From Clostridia bacterium (GTDB lineage: Bacteria; Bacillota; Clostridia; Lachnospirales; WQUN01), in the NCBI GenBank assembly GCA_025997155.1, contig BNUF01000121.1:1-7071 (forward strand): 7,071 bases of DNA, given 5' to 3'. Positions 1 through 5,198 of this stretch are shown here, piece after piece. The stretch's first letter is position 1, and each line of letters begins with the position of its first letter. The position numbers were made by a program, and so were the translations under genes. A model generated the notes under the pieces. The model was given only the letters and a program-made list of their open reading frames with translations. It did not search any database and had not been told where the DNA came from.

Positions 1-48
1 AACGCCGTTCGCTTTTACGGTTTCTTTTTTCTTTGTTGCCGCCCCCAT
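1..48 (-). CDS. possible start of an unidentified protein, cut by the left edge
   Basis: An open frame of 16 codons begins with ATG at 48 and is still open at the window edge. The visible N-terminus, MGAATKKKETVKANGV, is lysine-rich and matches no family I can name. The start has a modest ribosome binding site: AAGGA 8 nt upstream, plus a closer GGAG. A second in-frame ATG at 57 is possible, but its purine stretch touches the start codon, so I prefer 48. It points the same way as the short repressor-like remnant at 104-169 and could be a mobile-element gene or the next chromosomal gene. With so few residues visible this is only a weak gene call. Confidence 0.3.
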   Translation of the reverse strand, partial: MGAATKKKETVKANGV

Positions 49-103
49 ACGCTCCATCCTTTCTTAAAGACTCGGCGTTTCGCCGGGACCTTATTTTTTT
101 TGT

Positions 104-169
104 TCACAACCCCAAAAGCTGTTTTTTGATTTTCCTCAAGTGTGCAAGGCGTTCTCCGAGTGTTCTCAT
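104..169 (-). pseudogene. possible remnant of a Cro/CI-type (XRE) regulator
   Basis: A 21-codon frame runs from ATG at 169 to TGA at 104. It has a textbook ribosome binding site: GAGGAG at 178-183, 8 nt before the start. The first 15 residues, MRTLGERLAHLRKIK, resemble the first helix of XRE-family DNA-binding domains, which often begin like MKTLGERLRELREEKGLTQ. The match then stops: the recognition helix and the rest of the domain are missing, and the other two frames do not restore them. I read this as the 5' end of a repressor gene left by an internal deletion. It lies divergent to the serine recombinase relic at 207-761, a layout seen in prophages and integrative elements. It could instead be a short leader peptide or chance. 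The SD site is solid; the family assignment is inference. Confidence 0.35.
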
Positions 170-194
170 TGAAAAATCTCCTCTTAAAAATAAA

Positions 195-210
195 TTTGTC
201 AGATGACAAA
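195..210. promoter_or_regulatory. palindrome between divergent remnants, possible old operator
   Basis: TTTGTCAGATGACAAA is a perfect inverted repeat with 7-nt arms and a 2-nt centre. It lies 25 nt upstream of the repressor-like start at 169 and overlaps the first recognisable bases of the recombinase relic. Cro/CI-type repressors commonly bind such short symmetric sites between divergent genes, so an operator is plausible. No convincing -10/-35 pair could be placed on either strand. A 7-nt palindrome in AT-rich DNA can also arise by chance. Confidence 0.25.
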
Positions 211-761
211 AAACACTTGACCGCGCAATATCCAGCAAGACTAACGATCGCCCGGATTTTCGGCGTATGCTTTCGGACGCGTCAAAAAAGCAGTTTCAGT
301 ACGTTATCGTTTGGAAACAAGGCGACGCTTAAAAAGTACGGCGTGAAAGTAATATCCACTATGGAGAACATAGCGGACAACTCGGCGGGGGGCGTCGCGG
401 CGTATGATAACGAGTTTAACGATAAGCGCATAAAAGAACTTGAACGGCAGGTCACGAAACTGGATCGGGAGGCTGACAACCTCGTTATGGCAATAGCCGC
501 AAGCCCGCCCAAAGCCGCCGCTCGGCTCGCTGAAGAAATAGAGGTTCTTGAAACGCAAACAGCGGGCTTAAATCATTTTGCGAGGGCAATCCGCTTGACG
601 AGGTTTATCAACGCCGTGTGTATTTACGATGACAAGCTCGTCATATATTTTAACTTGAAATGGAATAAGCAGGCATCATATATCGATATGCGCGAGGACG
701 TTGAGGGGCTTGACAATAGCCCGGAAACGTGCGATAATAAAGAAAATGATGATGATGATGC
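207..761 (+). pseudogene. large serine recombinase relic, multiply deleted
   Basis: This is the wreck of a phage- or ICE-type site-specific serine recombinase. Block 1 (207-317, frame starting at 207) contains LDRAISSKTNDRPDFRRM and KKQFQYVIVWK, typical of the N-terminal resolvase domain. Block 2 (319-393, another frame) contains KATLKKYGVKVISTMENIAD, the end of that domain. Intact relatives have roughly 14 residues between them, including the conserved LDRFARNR motif, so this motif is lost with a frame change. Block 3 (about 394-600) is the coiled coil RIKELERQVTKLDREADNL. The recombinase and zinc-ribbon domains, usually some 250 residues, are missing before it. Block 4 (601 on), RFINAVCIYDDKLVIYFNLK, is the usual C-terminal strand pair, again after an inferred gap of about 30 residues. 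The N-terminus with the nucleophilic serine is absent, and no own stop codon precedes the operon terminator. Deletion sizes come from memory of the family, not from an alignment. It is certainly non-functional. Confidence 0.85.
746..760 (+). repeat. trinucleotide repeat, five ATG units
   Basis: Five tandem ATG triplets sit at the 3' end of the recombinase relic and read as four aspartates in its frame. Such a run is prone to replication slippage. It directly precedes the tRNA-Ser-like segment at 762, near where recombinase similarity fades. Confidence 0.7.
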
Positions 762-789
762 GTGGGTTCGGATTTCACATACTCCGCCC
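762..789 (+). other. tRNA-Ser 3'-end-like fragment, possible attachment-site scar
   Basis: The 28 nt can be laid out as the 3' end of a tRNA. Bases 762-766 (GTGGG) pair with 774-778 (TTCAC), with two G-T wobbles, around the 7-nt loop TTCGGAT. Then come seven bases ATACTCC, a G at the discriminator position, and CCC where CCA would stand. A discriminator G with CTCC in the acceptor arm is typical of bacterial tRNA-Ser, which usually ends in CTCCGCCA. No D-arm, anticodon arm, variable arm or 5' acceptor is visible upstream, and the loop has G where A58 is nearly invariant, so this is not a working tRNA. Integrative elements often insert at tRNA 3' ends and leave such fragments. It sits between the recombinase relic and the operon terminator, as a degraded att site would. 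Chance resemblance cannot be excluded. Confidence 0.35.
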
Positions 790-790
790 C

Positions 791-840
791 GTCTAAAAAA
801 AGCCTTCCTGAACAAGTATTCAGGAAGGCTTTTTTTAGAC
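791..840 (-). terminator. strong intrinsic terminator of the alpha operon, bidirectional in form
   Basis: The 50 nt form a perfect inverted repeat: 22-nt arms, starting GTCTAAAAAAAGCC, around a 6-nt loop. The GC-containing core stem GCCTTCCTGAA/TTCAGGAAGGC is followed by seven T on each strand, so it can terminate transcription from either side. On the minus strand it follows rplQ directly. The last L17 codon (GTC) and stop codon TAA (837-835) are part of the outer stem. On the plus strand it would stop any transcription coming from the recombinase relic before it runs antisense into the operon. Confidence 0.93.
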
Positions 841-1371
841 CAATTCGATAACGACTTGCGGCGCGGCGTCGCCCTTGCGGGGGCCGATTTTGATGATACG
901 AGTGTACCCGCCCGGGCGGTCGGCATATTTCGGCGCAATCTCGTCAAAGAGTTTTGCCGCCATATCAACCTCGACGCTGTTGGCGCGTTTTTTGCGTCCG
1001 TCTTCGGGAACGCTTGTCACGGGATAGAGTACGCTAAGGATTTTGCGGCGCGCGTTAAGGCGCGTCGGGGAGTCCTTTTTGATTGTCTTTTCGATTTCGT
1101 CAAAAACTGTGACGCGTTTGCCGTTCTTGTCCTCTTTAACGCGTTTGCCGTCTTTGTCTTTTTTGGCGACTTTCGCTTTAACCGTGACTTCTGTATAGTT
1201 GTCTTTCTCTTTTCTGGCTATTGTGATAAGTTTTTCGGCAATTCTCCGAATTTCTTTGGCGCGGGTTTCGGTCGTCACAATCCGCCCGTGATAGAGCAAG
1301 TTTGTCGTGAGGTTACGCAACATAGCCTTACGCTGGCTTGAGGTGCGCCCGAGTTTTCTGTATCCGCTCAT
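835..1371 (-). CDS. rplQ: 50S ribosomal protein L17, with clostridial-type insert
   Basis: L17 lies near the peptide exit on the large ribosomal subunit. The N-terminus, [18 protein letters not shown], is the family signature, and the C-terminus has the conserved stretch [20 protein letters not shown] followed by a [16 protein letters not shown] ending. At 178 residues it is clearly longer than the 127-residue E. coli protein. The extra length is mainly a lysine-rich segment (about residues 57-100) and a second one around 113-133, a pattern I associate with clostridial L17. The insert contains an internal duplication, DGKRVKED followed by NGKRVTV, encoded by a 13-nt direct repeat at 1112-1124 and 1139-1151. 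The ATG at 1371 follows AAGGAGG with a 6-nt spacer. The gene is 17 nt downstream of rpoA and is the last gene of the operon. Its stop codon lies inside the terminator stem. Confidence 0.97.
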   Translation of the reverse strand: MSGYRKLGRTSSQRKAMLRNLTTNLLYHGRIVTTETRAKEIRRIAEKLITIARKEKDNYTEVTVKAKVAKKDKDGKRVKEDKNGKRVTVFDEIEKTIKKDSPTRLNARRKILSVLYPVTSVPEDGRKKRANSVEVDMAAKLFDEIAPKYADRPGGYTRIIKIGPRKGDAAPQVVIELV

Positions 1372-1388
1372 ACTGAACCTCCTTAATT

Positions 1389-2348
1389 TTATTCTTCGAT
1401 AGGACTAAGAGCGAGTCCCAAATCCGCCATTTTGTTAAGCACTTCCTCAAGGGATTTACGCCCGAGATTACGCACTTTCATCATATCTTCCTCGGTCTTG
1501 TCGGCGAGGTCGGCGACGGTGTTAATGCCTGCGCGTTTCAAGCAATTGAACGAACGCACGGACAAATCAAGTTCTTCGATGCTAAGGTCAAAAATCTTCT
1601 CTTTTTTGCCCTCGTCCTTTTCGACCATTATTTCGGATTTTTTGACGTTATCCGAAAGGTCGATAAAGAGGTTAAGGTGTTCGTTCAGAACTCTTGCCCC
1701 GAAACTTACGGCGTCGTCGGGGGCGACAGTGCCGTTCGTCCAGACTTCGAGAGTCAATTTGTCCAAGTCCGTGGTTTGCGCGACACGCGTGTCCTCAACA
1801 AGGAAGTTCACGCGGCGCACGGGGGTGTACAGGGAATCCACGGGGATAATGCCGATAAGCTGGTTGTCGCTTTTGTTCTTGTCAGCACTTATATACCCGC
1901 GTCCTTTGGTAATCGTGATATCGACGATGAGTTTCGTATCCTGTCCGCCCGAAAGCGTGGCGATATGAAGCCCCGGGTTGAAGATTTTGATGTCGGAATC
2001 GACTTTGATATCCGACGCCCTAACCTCGCCTTCGCCCGACGCTTCAATCCGCGCATACTTAGGCTCGTCTGTTTCGCTTAAATTTTTTATGGCAAGCGTT
2101 TTGAGATTCAATATAATTTCCGTAACGTCCTCTTTGACACCGGGAATCGTGGTAAACTCGTGGGCCACGCCGTCGATTTTAATGTTGCTGACGGCCGCCC
2201 CCGGCAGACTGGAGAGTAATATACGGCGCAGGGAATTTCCAAGGGTCGTGCCATACCCGCGTTCCAGCGGTTCTACGACAAAACGACCGTACATACCGTC
2301 GTCGGACAGTTCCGCGATTTCAATACGAGGTTTTTCAAATTCAACCAC
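1389..2348 (-). CDS. rpoA: RNA polymerase alpha subunit
   Basis: Alpha dimerises to start assembly of RNA polymerase, and its C-terminal domain contacts promoter UP elements and activators. The N-terminal domain (about residues 1-228) shows [20 protein letters not shown] and the TIEG-like region near DGVAHEF. A flexible linker follows, then the C-terminal domain (about 256-319) with [16 protein letters not shown] and [13 protein letters not shown]. Numbered from the GTG, the DNA-contacting residues R265, N268, C269, K298, S299 and E302 agree with E. coli numbering. I choose GTG at 2348 (319 residues) because GGAGG at 2358-2362 is then 9 nt away and the product starts like other Bacillota alpha subunits. 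An in-frame ATG at 2354 has only a 3-nt spacer but cannot be ruled out (321 residues). The gene is 33 nt after rpsD, the widest gap in the operon. Confidence 0.96.
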   Translation of the reverse strand: MVEFEKPRIEIAELSDDGMYGRFVVEPLERGYGTTLGNSLRRILLSSLPGAAVSNIKIDGVAHEFTTIPGVKEDVTEIILNLKTLAIKNLSETDEPKYARIEASGEGEVRASDIKVDSDIKIFNPGLHIATLSGGQDTKLIVDITITKGRGYISADKNKSDNQLIGIIPVDSLYTPVRRVNFLVEDTRVAQTTDLDKLTLEVWTNGTVAPDDAVSFGARVLNEHLNLFIDLSDNVKKSEIMVEKDEGKKEKIFDLSIEELDLSVRSFNCLKRAGINTVADLADKTEEDMMKVRNLGRKSLEEVLNKMADLGLALSPIEE

Positions 2349-2357
2349 GCACATAAG

Positions 2358-2362
2358 CCTCC
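2358..2362 (-). promoter_or_regulatory. ribosome binding site deciding the rpoA start
   Basis: The minus strand reads AAAGGAGGCTTATGTGCGTG. GGAGG is 3 nt from the ATG (2354) and 9 nt from the GTG (2348). The usual 5-10 nt spacing favours the GTG, although ATG is the stronger start codon. The gene models differ by two residues (Met-Cys). Confidence 0.6.
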
Positions 2363-2381
2363 TTTAATATTACCCGCCAAC

Positions 2382-2975
2382 TTATTTGGAGTACAACTCG
2401 ACAATCAGCGTCTCGAGAACGGGCACGTCTATCTGGTCGCGGTTCGGGAGCGCGTTTACCTTGCCTTTGAGTCCGTCTTTTTCGGAAGTGAGCCAGTCGG
2501 GAACGCCGCGGTTCGCGGTTGCGTCCGTCACGAGGGCGAAAAGCGGAAGAGTCTTGCTTTTCTCGCGAACGGCGACTTCATCTCCGACTTTAACCTGATA
2601 TGACGGAATGTTGACGGGTTTGCCGTTCACGGTCACAAGTTTGTGAGAGACGATTTGTCTTGCCTCACGGCGGGTACGCGCAAGCCCGAGTCTGAAAATC
2701 ACGTTGTCAAGCCGAAATTCCAAAAGACGAAGAAGGTTTTCGCCCGTAACGCCCTTTGTGTTGTTGGCTTTCTCGAAATACGTCCTGAACTGTTTTTCAA
2801 GTATGCCGTATATGAATTTGGCTTTTTGTTTTTCGCGAAGCTGAAGGGCGTATTCGCTCATTTTTTTGTTCGGGTTTTGGTTCTGTTTCTTGCTTTTTTT
2901 GTGAACGCCCATATATGAGGGGTCTAAGCCCAATTTGCGGCATCGTTTAAGGACTGGTTGTTTGTTTAACGCCAA
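2382..2975 (-). CDS. rpsD: 30S ribosomal protein S4, zinc-free type, TTG start
   Basis: S4 is a primary 16S rRNA-binding protein that nucleates assembly of the small-subunit body. The 197 residues start [19 protein letters not shown]. The [20 protein letters not shown] segment (39-58) and the S4 RNA-binding domain (about 88-148, [20 protein letters not shown], then [17 protein letters not shown]) follow. Only one cysteine (C12) is present, so the four-cysteine zinc finger of some S4 proteins is absent. The start codon is TTG: GAGGTG at 2982-2987 lies 6 nt upstream, and the family N-terminus begins exactly there. Many Bacillota, including B. subtilis, keep rpsD elsewhere; here it sits between rpsK and rpoA as in E. 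coli and many clostridia. In some bacteria S4 represses its own operon, but I see no recognisable S4-binding leader here. Confidence 0.97.
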   Translation of the reverse strand: MALNKQPVLKRCRKLGLDPSYMGVHKKSKKQNQNPNKKMSEYALQLREKQKAKFIYGILEKQFRTYFEKANNTKGVTGENLLRLLEFRLDNVIFRLGLARTRREARQIVSHKLVTVNGKPVNIPSYQVKVGDEVAVREKSKTLPLFALVTDATANRGVPDWLTSEKDGLKGKVNALPNRDQIDVPVLETLIVELYSK

Positions 2976-2993
2976 TTTTCACACCTCTTTCTT

Positions 2994-3401
2994 TTAGACA
3001 CGTCTGCGCTTGGGAGGGCGGCAACCGTTGTGAGGAACAGGAGTAACGTCTTTAATCATCGTCACCTCAAGCCCCGCCGCCTGAAGAGCGCGGATAGCCG
3101 CCTCTCGTCCGCTGCCGGGTCCCTTAACGAACACGTCAACGGCTTTTAAGCCGAATTCCTTAGCCGCGTTTGCCGCCGTGTCGGCCGCCATTTGCGCCGC
3201 GAAGGGGGTTGATTTACGCGAGCCGCGAAAACCGAGTTGTCCGGCGGACGCCCACGAAAGGGCGTTGCCCATTGTATCCGTGATAGTAACTATTGTATTG
3301 TTGAACGAAGATTGAATGTGCGCCTGACCTCTGTCAACGACTTTACGGTCGCGGCGGCGGCGTGTCGTCGTCTTTTTAGCCGCTGTTACTTTTTTTGCCA
3401 T
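2994..3401 (-). CDS. rpsK: 30S ribosomal protein S11
   Basis: S11 sits on the platform of the small subunit, near the E-site and the 3' end of 16S rRNA. The 135 residues carry a basic N-terminal tail ([12 protein letters not shown]), then [40 protein letters not shown], and the C-terminal signature [18 protein letters not shown]. Length and motifs are standard; E. coli S11 has 129 residues. The ATG at 3401 is preceded by TAGGAGG, in which the first three bases are the stop codon of rpsM, leaving 14 nt between the genes. This overlap of stop codon and ribosome binding site suggests coupled translation with S13. Confidence 0.98.
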   Translation of the reverse strand: MAKKVTAAKKTTTRRRRDRKVVDRGQAHIQSSFNNTIVTITDTMGNALSWASAGQLGFRGSRKSTPFAAQMAADTAANAAKEFGLKAVDVFVKGPGSGREAAIRALQAAGLEVTMIKDVTPVPHNGCRPPKRRRV

Positions 3402-3415
3402 TTAGCCAAAACCTC

Positions 3416-3784
3416 CTACTTCTTCTTGTTCGCTACCGTGCGGCGCGGACCTTTGCGCGTGCGCGCGTTCGTCTTCGTGCGTTGTCCGCGAACGGGCAAA
3501 CCGCGTCTGTGACGGATTCCTCTGTAACAGCCGATTTCTGTAAGCCGTTTAATGTTAAGAGCCACCTCGCGGCGCAAATCACCCTCAACCTTTTGGCTTT
3601 TGTCGATAACGTCGCGGATTCGCGAAACTTCGTCCTCCGTCAAATCACGGACGCGGGTGTCGGGATTCACGTTCGCCTCTTTCAGTATGCGGTTCGAGCT
3701 TGGGCGGCCAATGCCAAAAACATAGGTAAGCCCGATTTCAATGCGTTTCTCTCTGGGTAAATCAACTCCGGCAATACGAGCCAT
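3416..3784 (-). CDS. rpsM: 30S ribosomal protein S13
   Basis: S13 is in the head of the small subunit, contacts the P-site tRNA and forms a bridge with the large subunit. The 122 residues begin [20 protein letters not shown] and continue with [14 protein letters not shown] (helix-two-turn-helix region), the [20 protein letters not shown] signature (about 80-99), and the basic C-terminal tail [16 protein letters not shown] that reaches the P site. Length is normal. The start ATG follows GGAGGTGA with a 9-nt spacer. The gene comes 22 nt after rpmJ and its TAG stop is part of the rpsK ribosome binding site. In the alpha operon S13 is normally followed by S11, as here. Confidence 0.98.
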   Translation of the reverse strand: MARIAGVDLPREKRIEIGLTYVFGIGRPSSNRILKEANVNPDTRVRDLTEDEVSRIRDVIDKSQKVEGDLRREVALNIKRLTEIGCYRGIRHRRGLPVRGQRTKTNARTRKGPRRTVANKKK

Positions 3785-3806
3785 TCTAAAAATTCACCTC
3801 CATATA

Positions 3807-3920
3807 TTAACCTTGACGTTGTTTATGTTTGGGGTTTTCGCAGATTACGCGGATTGTCCCTTTGCGTTTTATGATTTTGCATTTCTCGCAGATAGGTTTT
3901 ACGGACGGGCGTACTTTCAC
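3807..3920 (-). CDS. rpmJ: 50S ribosomal protein L36, zinc-binding form, GTG start
   Basis: This very short gene is easily overlooked. Reading from GTG at 3920 gives 37 residues beginning [20 protein letters not shown] and ending PKHKQRQG before TAA. L36 is the smallest large-subunit protein and folds as a zinc ribbon next to 23S rRNA domains II and VI. The ligands C11, C14, C27 and H32 are all present, so this is the zinc-containing type rather than the cysteine-free paralogue some bacteria use under zinc starvation. The ribosome binding site AAGGAGG ends 7 nt before the GTG. The gene is 13 nt after infA and 22 nt before rpsM, its usual place. No ATG is available at the right position, so the GTG start is firm. 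Confidence 0.96.
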   Translation of the reverse strand: MKVRPSVKPICEKCKIIKRKGTIRVICENPKHKQRQG

Positions 3921-3933
3921 TGTTGTACCTCCT

Positions 3934-4152
3934 TTACTTGTCGCGCCAAATGATACGTCCCTTTGACAGGTCGTAGGGCGACATTTCGATTAACACCTTG
4001 TCACCGGGAATGATGCGTATAAAGTTCATACGCAGTTTTCCGGAAATATGGGCAATAATTCTATGCCCGTTCTCAAGTTCGACTTGAAAATGCGCGTTCG
4101 GAAGTTTTTCGGTTATTCTTCCCTCAACTTCTATTACATCGGTTTTAGACAA
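3934..4152 (-). CDS. infA: translation initiation factor IF-1, TTG start
   Basis: IF-1 occupies the A site of the small subunit during initiation and helps IF-2 and IF-3. The fold is a single OB domain. The product starting at TTG 4152 has exactly 72 residues, the usual length, and runs [20 protein letters not shown], then [20 protein letters not shown] and a [17 protein letters not shown] ending, all family hallmarks. An upstream in-frame ATG at 4170 would add six residues (MKGGNL), but those codons are the ribosome binding site itself: AAGGGAGGTAA at 4157-4167, with GGAGGT 6 nt before the TTG. The stop codon of the preceding KOW gene (4159-4157) overlaps that site, and only 4 nt separate the genes, so the two are probably translationally coupled. 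The TTG may limit IF-1 output relative to its ribosomal neighbours, which is inference. Confidence 0.95.
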   Translation of the reverse strand: MSKTDVIEVEGRITEKLPNAHFQVELENGHRIIAHISGKLRMNFIRIIPGDKVLIEMSPYDLSKGRIIWRDK

Positions 4153-4156
4153 TAAA

Positions 4157-4167
4157 TTACCTCCCTT
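4157..4167 (-). promoter_or_regulatory. infA ribosome binding site inside the KOW gene end
   Basis: AAGGGAGGTAA is a near-perfect complement to the 16S rRNA 3' end. It lies within the last codons of the upstream gene, and its TAA is that gene's stop. It fixes the infA start at the TTG at 4152 and rules out the ATG at 4170, which lies upstream of the site. Confidence 0.9.
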
Positions 4168-4429
4168 CATAAAAACTACGAATAAACTTTATAATATCCG
4201 AATTTTTAGCGTTACCGTTTTGAAGCATAGACTGCAATTCGCCTGAAACGGCGTTTGTTTTTTGAATGTGGATAATCTTCTTTTTTTTGGGGCGTTCGAG
4301 CGGGCGGAGTTTTCCGTCCGACAGAAACACAAAGTTTTCTTCCGTCCCAAGCACGACAAACGGAAGCCCCGCGTCGCGTCCCGCTTTTGAGAAAACGACT
4401 TGCCCGACTCCTAGCTCAGACGCAATCAT
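4157..4429 (-). CDS. KOW-domain RNA-binding protein (L14e-like)
   Basis: A 90-residue basic protein. The N-terminal half is a KOW motif: [20 protein letters not shown] (about 7-26), in which the [11 protein letters not shown] stretch is the RNA-binding loop, then [19 protein letters not shown] (about 33-51). Bacillota often carry such a gene between map and infA; the B. subtilis counterpart is ybzG as I recall. It resembles eukaryotic and archaeal L14e/L6e/L27e proteins. Its exact role is not established; ribosome or rRNA binding is inferred from the fold and location. The C-terminal 40 residues ([20 protein letters not shown]) look helical. I place the start at ATG 4429 because GGAGG at 4439-4443 lies 9 nt upstream and the family begins there. 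A longer frame up to 4495 only reads through the map 3' end. The gene overlaps map by 14 nt. Confidence 0.88.
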   Translation of the reverse strand: MIASELGVGQVVFSKAGRDAGLPFVVLGTEENFVFLSDGKLRPLERPKKKKIIHIQKTNAVSGELQSMLQNGNAKNSDIIKFIRSFYEGR

Positions 4430-5189
4430 ATTCGTTATCCTCCGACGCGGTAAGGAGTTCGGGTTCGCCGTCCGTGATAAGGACGGTGTTCTCATAGTGG
4501 CAGGAAAGGCTTTTGTCGTCTGTTACGACCGTCCACTTGTCGCGCAGGATATGGACTTTTGCCGCCCCAAGGTTTACCATAGGTTCGATTGCGAGAGTCA
4601 TTCCCGCGCAAAGTTTCGGCCCGCGGCTTTTTTGGCGAAAATGCGGTATAACGGGGTCTTCGTGCATATCCCGCCCGACACCGTGTCCGACAAACTCTTT
4701 GACTATCGAGTAGCCGAAAGGCGTTACATAATCTTCGATTGCGGCGGAAATCTCGAACAGGTGGCGGCCGTTTTTCGCGAACCTGATACTCTGGAAAAAA
4801 CCTTCTCTCGTGCGTTTGAGGAGCAAGTCCGTTTCGGGAGCGAGCGTCCCCACGGGAAAAGTCCGCGCCGCGTCGCCGTGGTAGCCGTTTTTAAACGCGC
4901 CCACGTCCAGACTGATTATATCCCCGTTTCGGAGTTTTCGCCCGCCGGGGATTCCGTGGATTACCTCCTCGTTCACCGACGTGCATATAGCGCAGGGAAA
5001 GTCGCGGTATCCCTTAAAAGAAGGCACAGCTCCCTGCGAGCGGATATACTTTTCGGCGATTCTGTCGAGTTGCGCGGTCGTGATGCCGTCGCGGAGGGAG
5101 TGCCGTAAAACCGCGAGAGTGTCGGCGACGATTCGCCCCGACTCCCGCATATATTCAATCTGGCTTTTGTTTTTTATAGAAATCGCCAC
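4416..5189 (-). CDS. map: methionine aminopeptidase, type I, GTG start
   Basis: The enzyme removes the initiator methionine from nascent proteins when the next residue is small. It is 257 residues of the short type I form without an N-terminal extension. The five metal ligands are all visible: D95 (SLDVGA), D106 (GDAARTF), H169 (EFVGHGVGRDMHEDP), E202 (AIEPMV) and E233 (HYENTV). The substrate-contacting histidines H79 (HGIPG) and H176 are also present, so it should be active. The start is GTG at 5189 (MAISIKNKSQIEYMRESGR), the only start matching the family N-terminus. Its ribosome binding site, AGGGGG, is weaker than those of its neighbours. The gene follows secY after 9 nt without the usual adk between them, and its 3' end overlaps the KOW gene by 14 nt. 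Confidence 0.96.
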   Translation of the reverse strand: MAISIKNKSQIEYMRESGRIVADTLAVLRHSLRDGITTAQLDRIAEKYIRSQGAVPSFKGYRDFPCAICTSVNEEVIHGIPGGRKLRNGDIISLDVGAFKNGYHGDAARTFPVGTLAPETDLLLKRTREGFFQSIRFAKNGRHLFEISAAIEDYVTPFGYSIVKEFVGHGVGRDMHEDPVIPHFRQKSRGPKLCAGMTLAIEPMVNLGAAKVHILRDKWTVVTDDKSLSCHYENTVLITDGEPELLTASEDNEYDCV

Positions 5190-5198
5190 GCTTGCCCC

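Noticed and set aside
71..101. GC-rich hairpin (7-bp stem, 3-nt loop) followed by a run of eight T, terminator-like on the plus strand
   Set aside because: The stem includes a G-T wobble, the loop is only three bases, and six bases separate it from the T-run. No plus-strand gene is visible upstream, so support is too thin for a call.
15..209. 64-codon minus-strand frame of basic composition
   Set aside because: It has no good ribosome binding site and no family resemblance. The adjacent frame with the GAGGAG site and ATG at 169 explains the region better.
762..789. Complete functional tRNA gene
   Set aside because: Only the T-arm and 3' acceptor strand can be drawn. There is no anticodon arm or 5' acceptor, and an invariant T-loop base is changed.
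624..968. 114-codon minus-strand frame across the terminator and relic
   Set aside because: It crosses the terminator, overlaps rplQ out of frame, and its GGVCEIRTHA stretch is just the reverse reading of the tRNA-like segment.
142..1341. 399-codon plus-strand open frame covering the recombinase relic and reading through rplQ antisense
   Set aside because: Only the part up to about 761 resembles a protein family. The rest is the antisense of rplQ and passes through a strong terminator. The start has no family support and the 5' portion is in the wrong frame for the recombinase N-terminus.
1432..1968. 178-codon plus-strand frame opposite rpoA
   Set aside because: It is antisense to rpoA, rich in serine and arginine from reverse reading, and has no motif.
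4430..4495. Upstream extension of the KOW gene to an ATG at 4495
   Set aside because: The extra 22 residues come from the out-of-frame 3' end of map, lack family similarity and lie upstream of a perfect ribosome binding site at 4439-4443.
4266..5108. 280-codon plus-strand frame opposite map and the KOW gene
   Set aside because: It is antisense to two well-supported genes and has no recognisable domain. Long antisense frames are common in codon-biased coding DNA.
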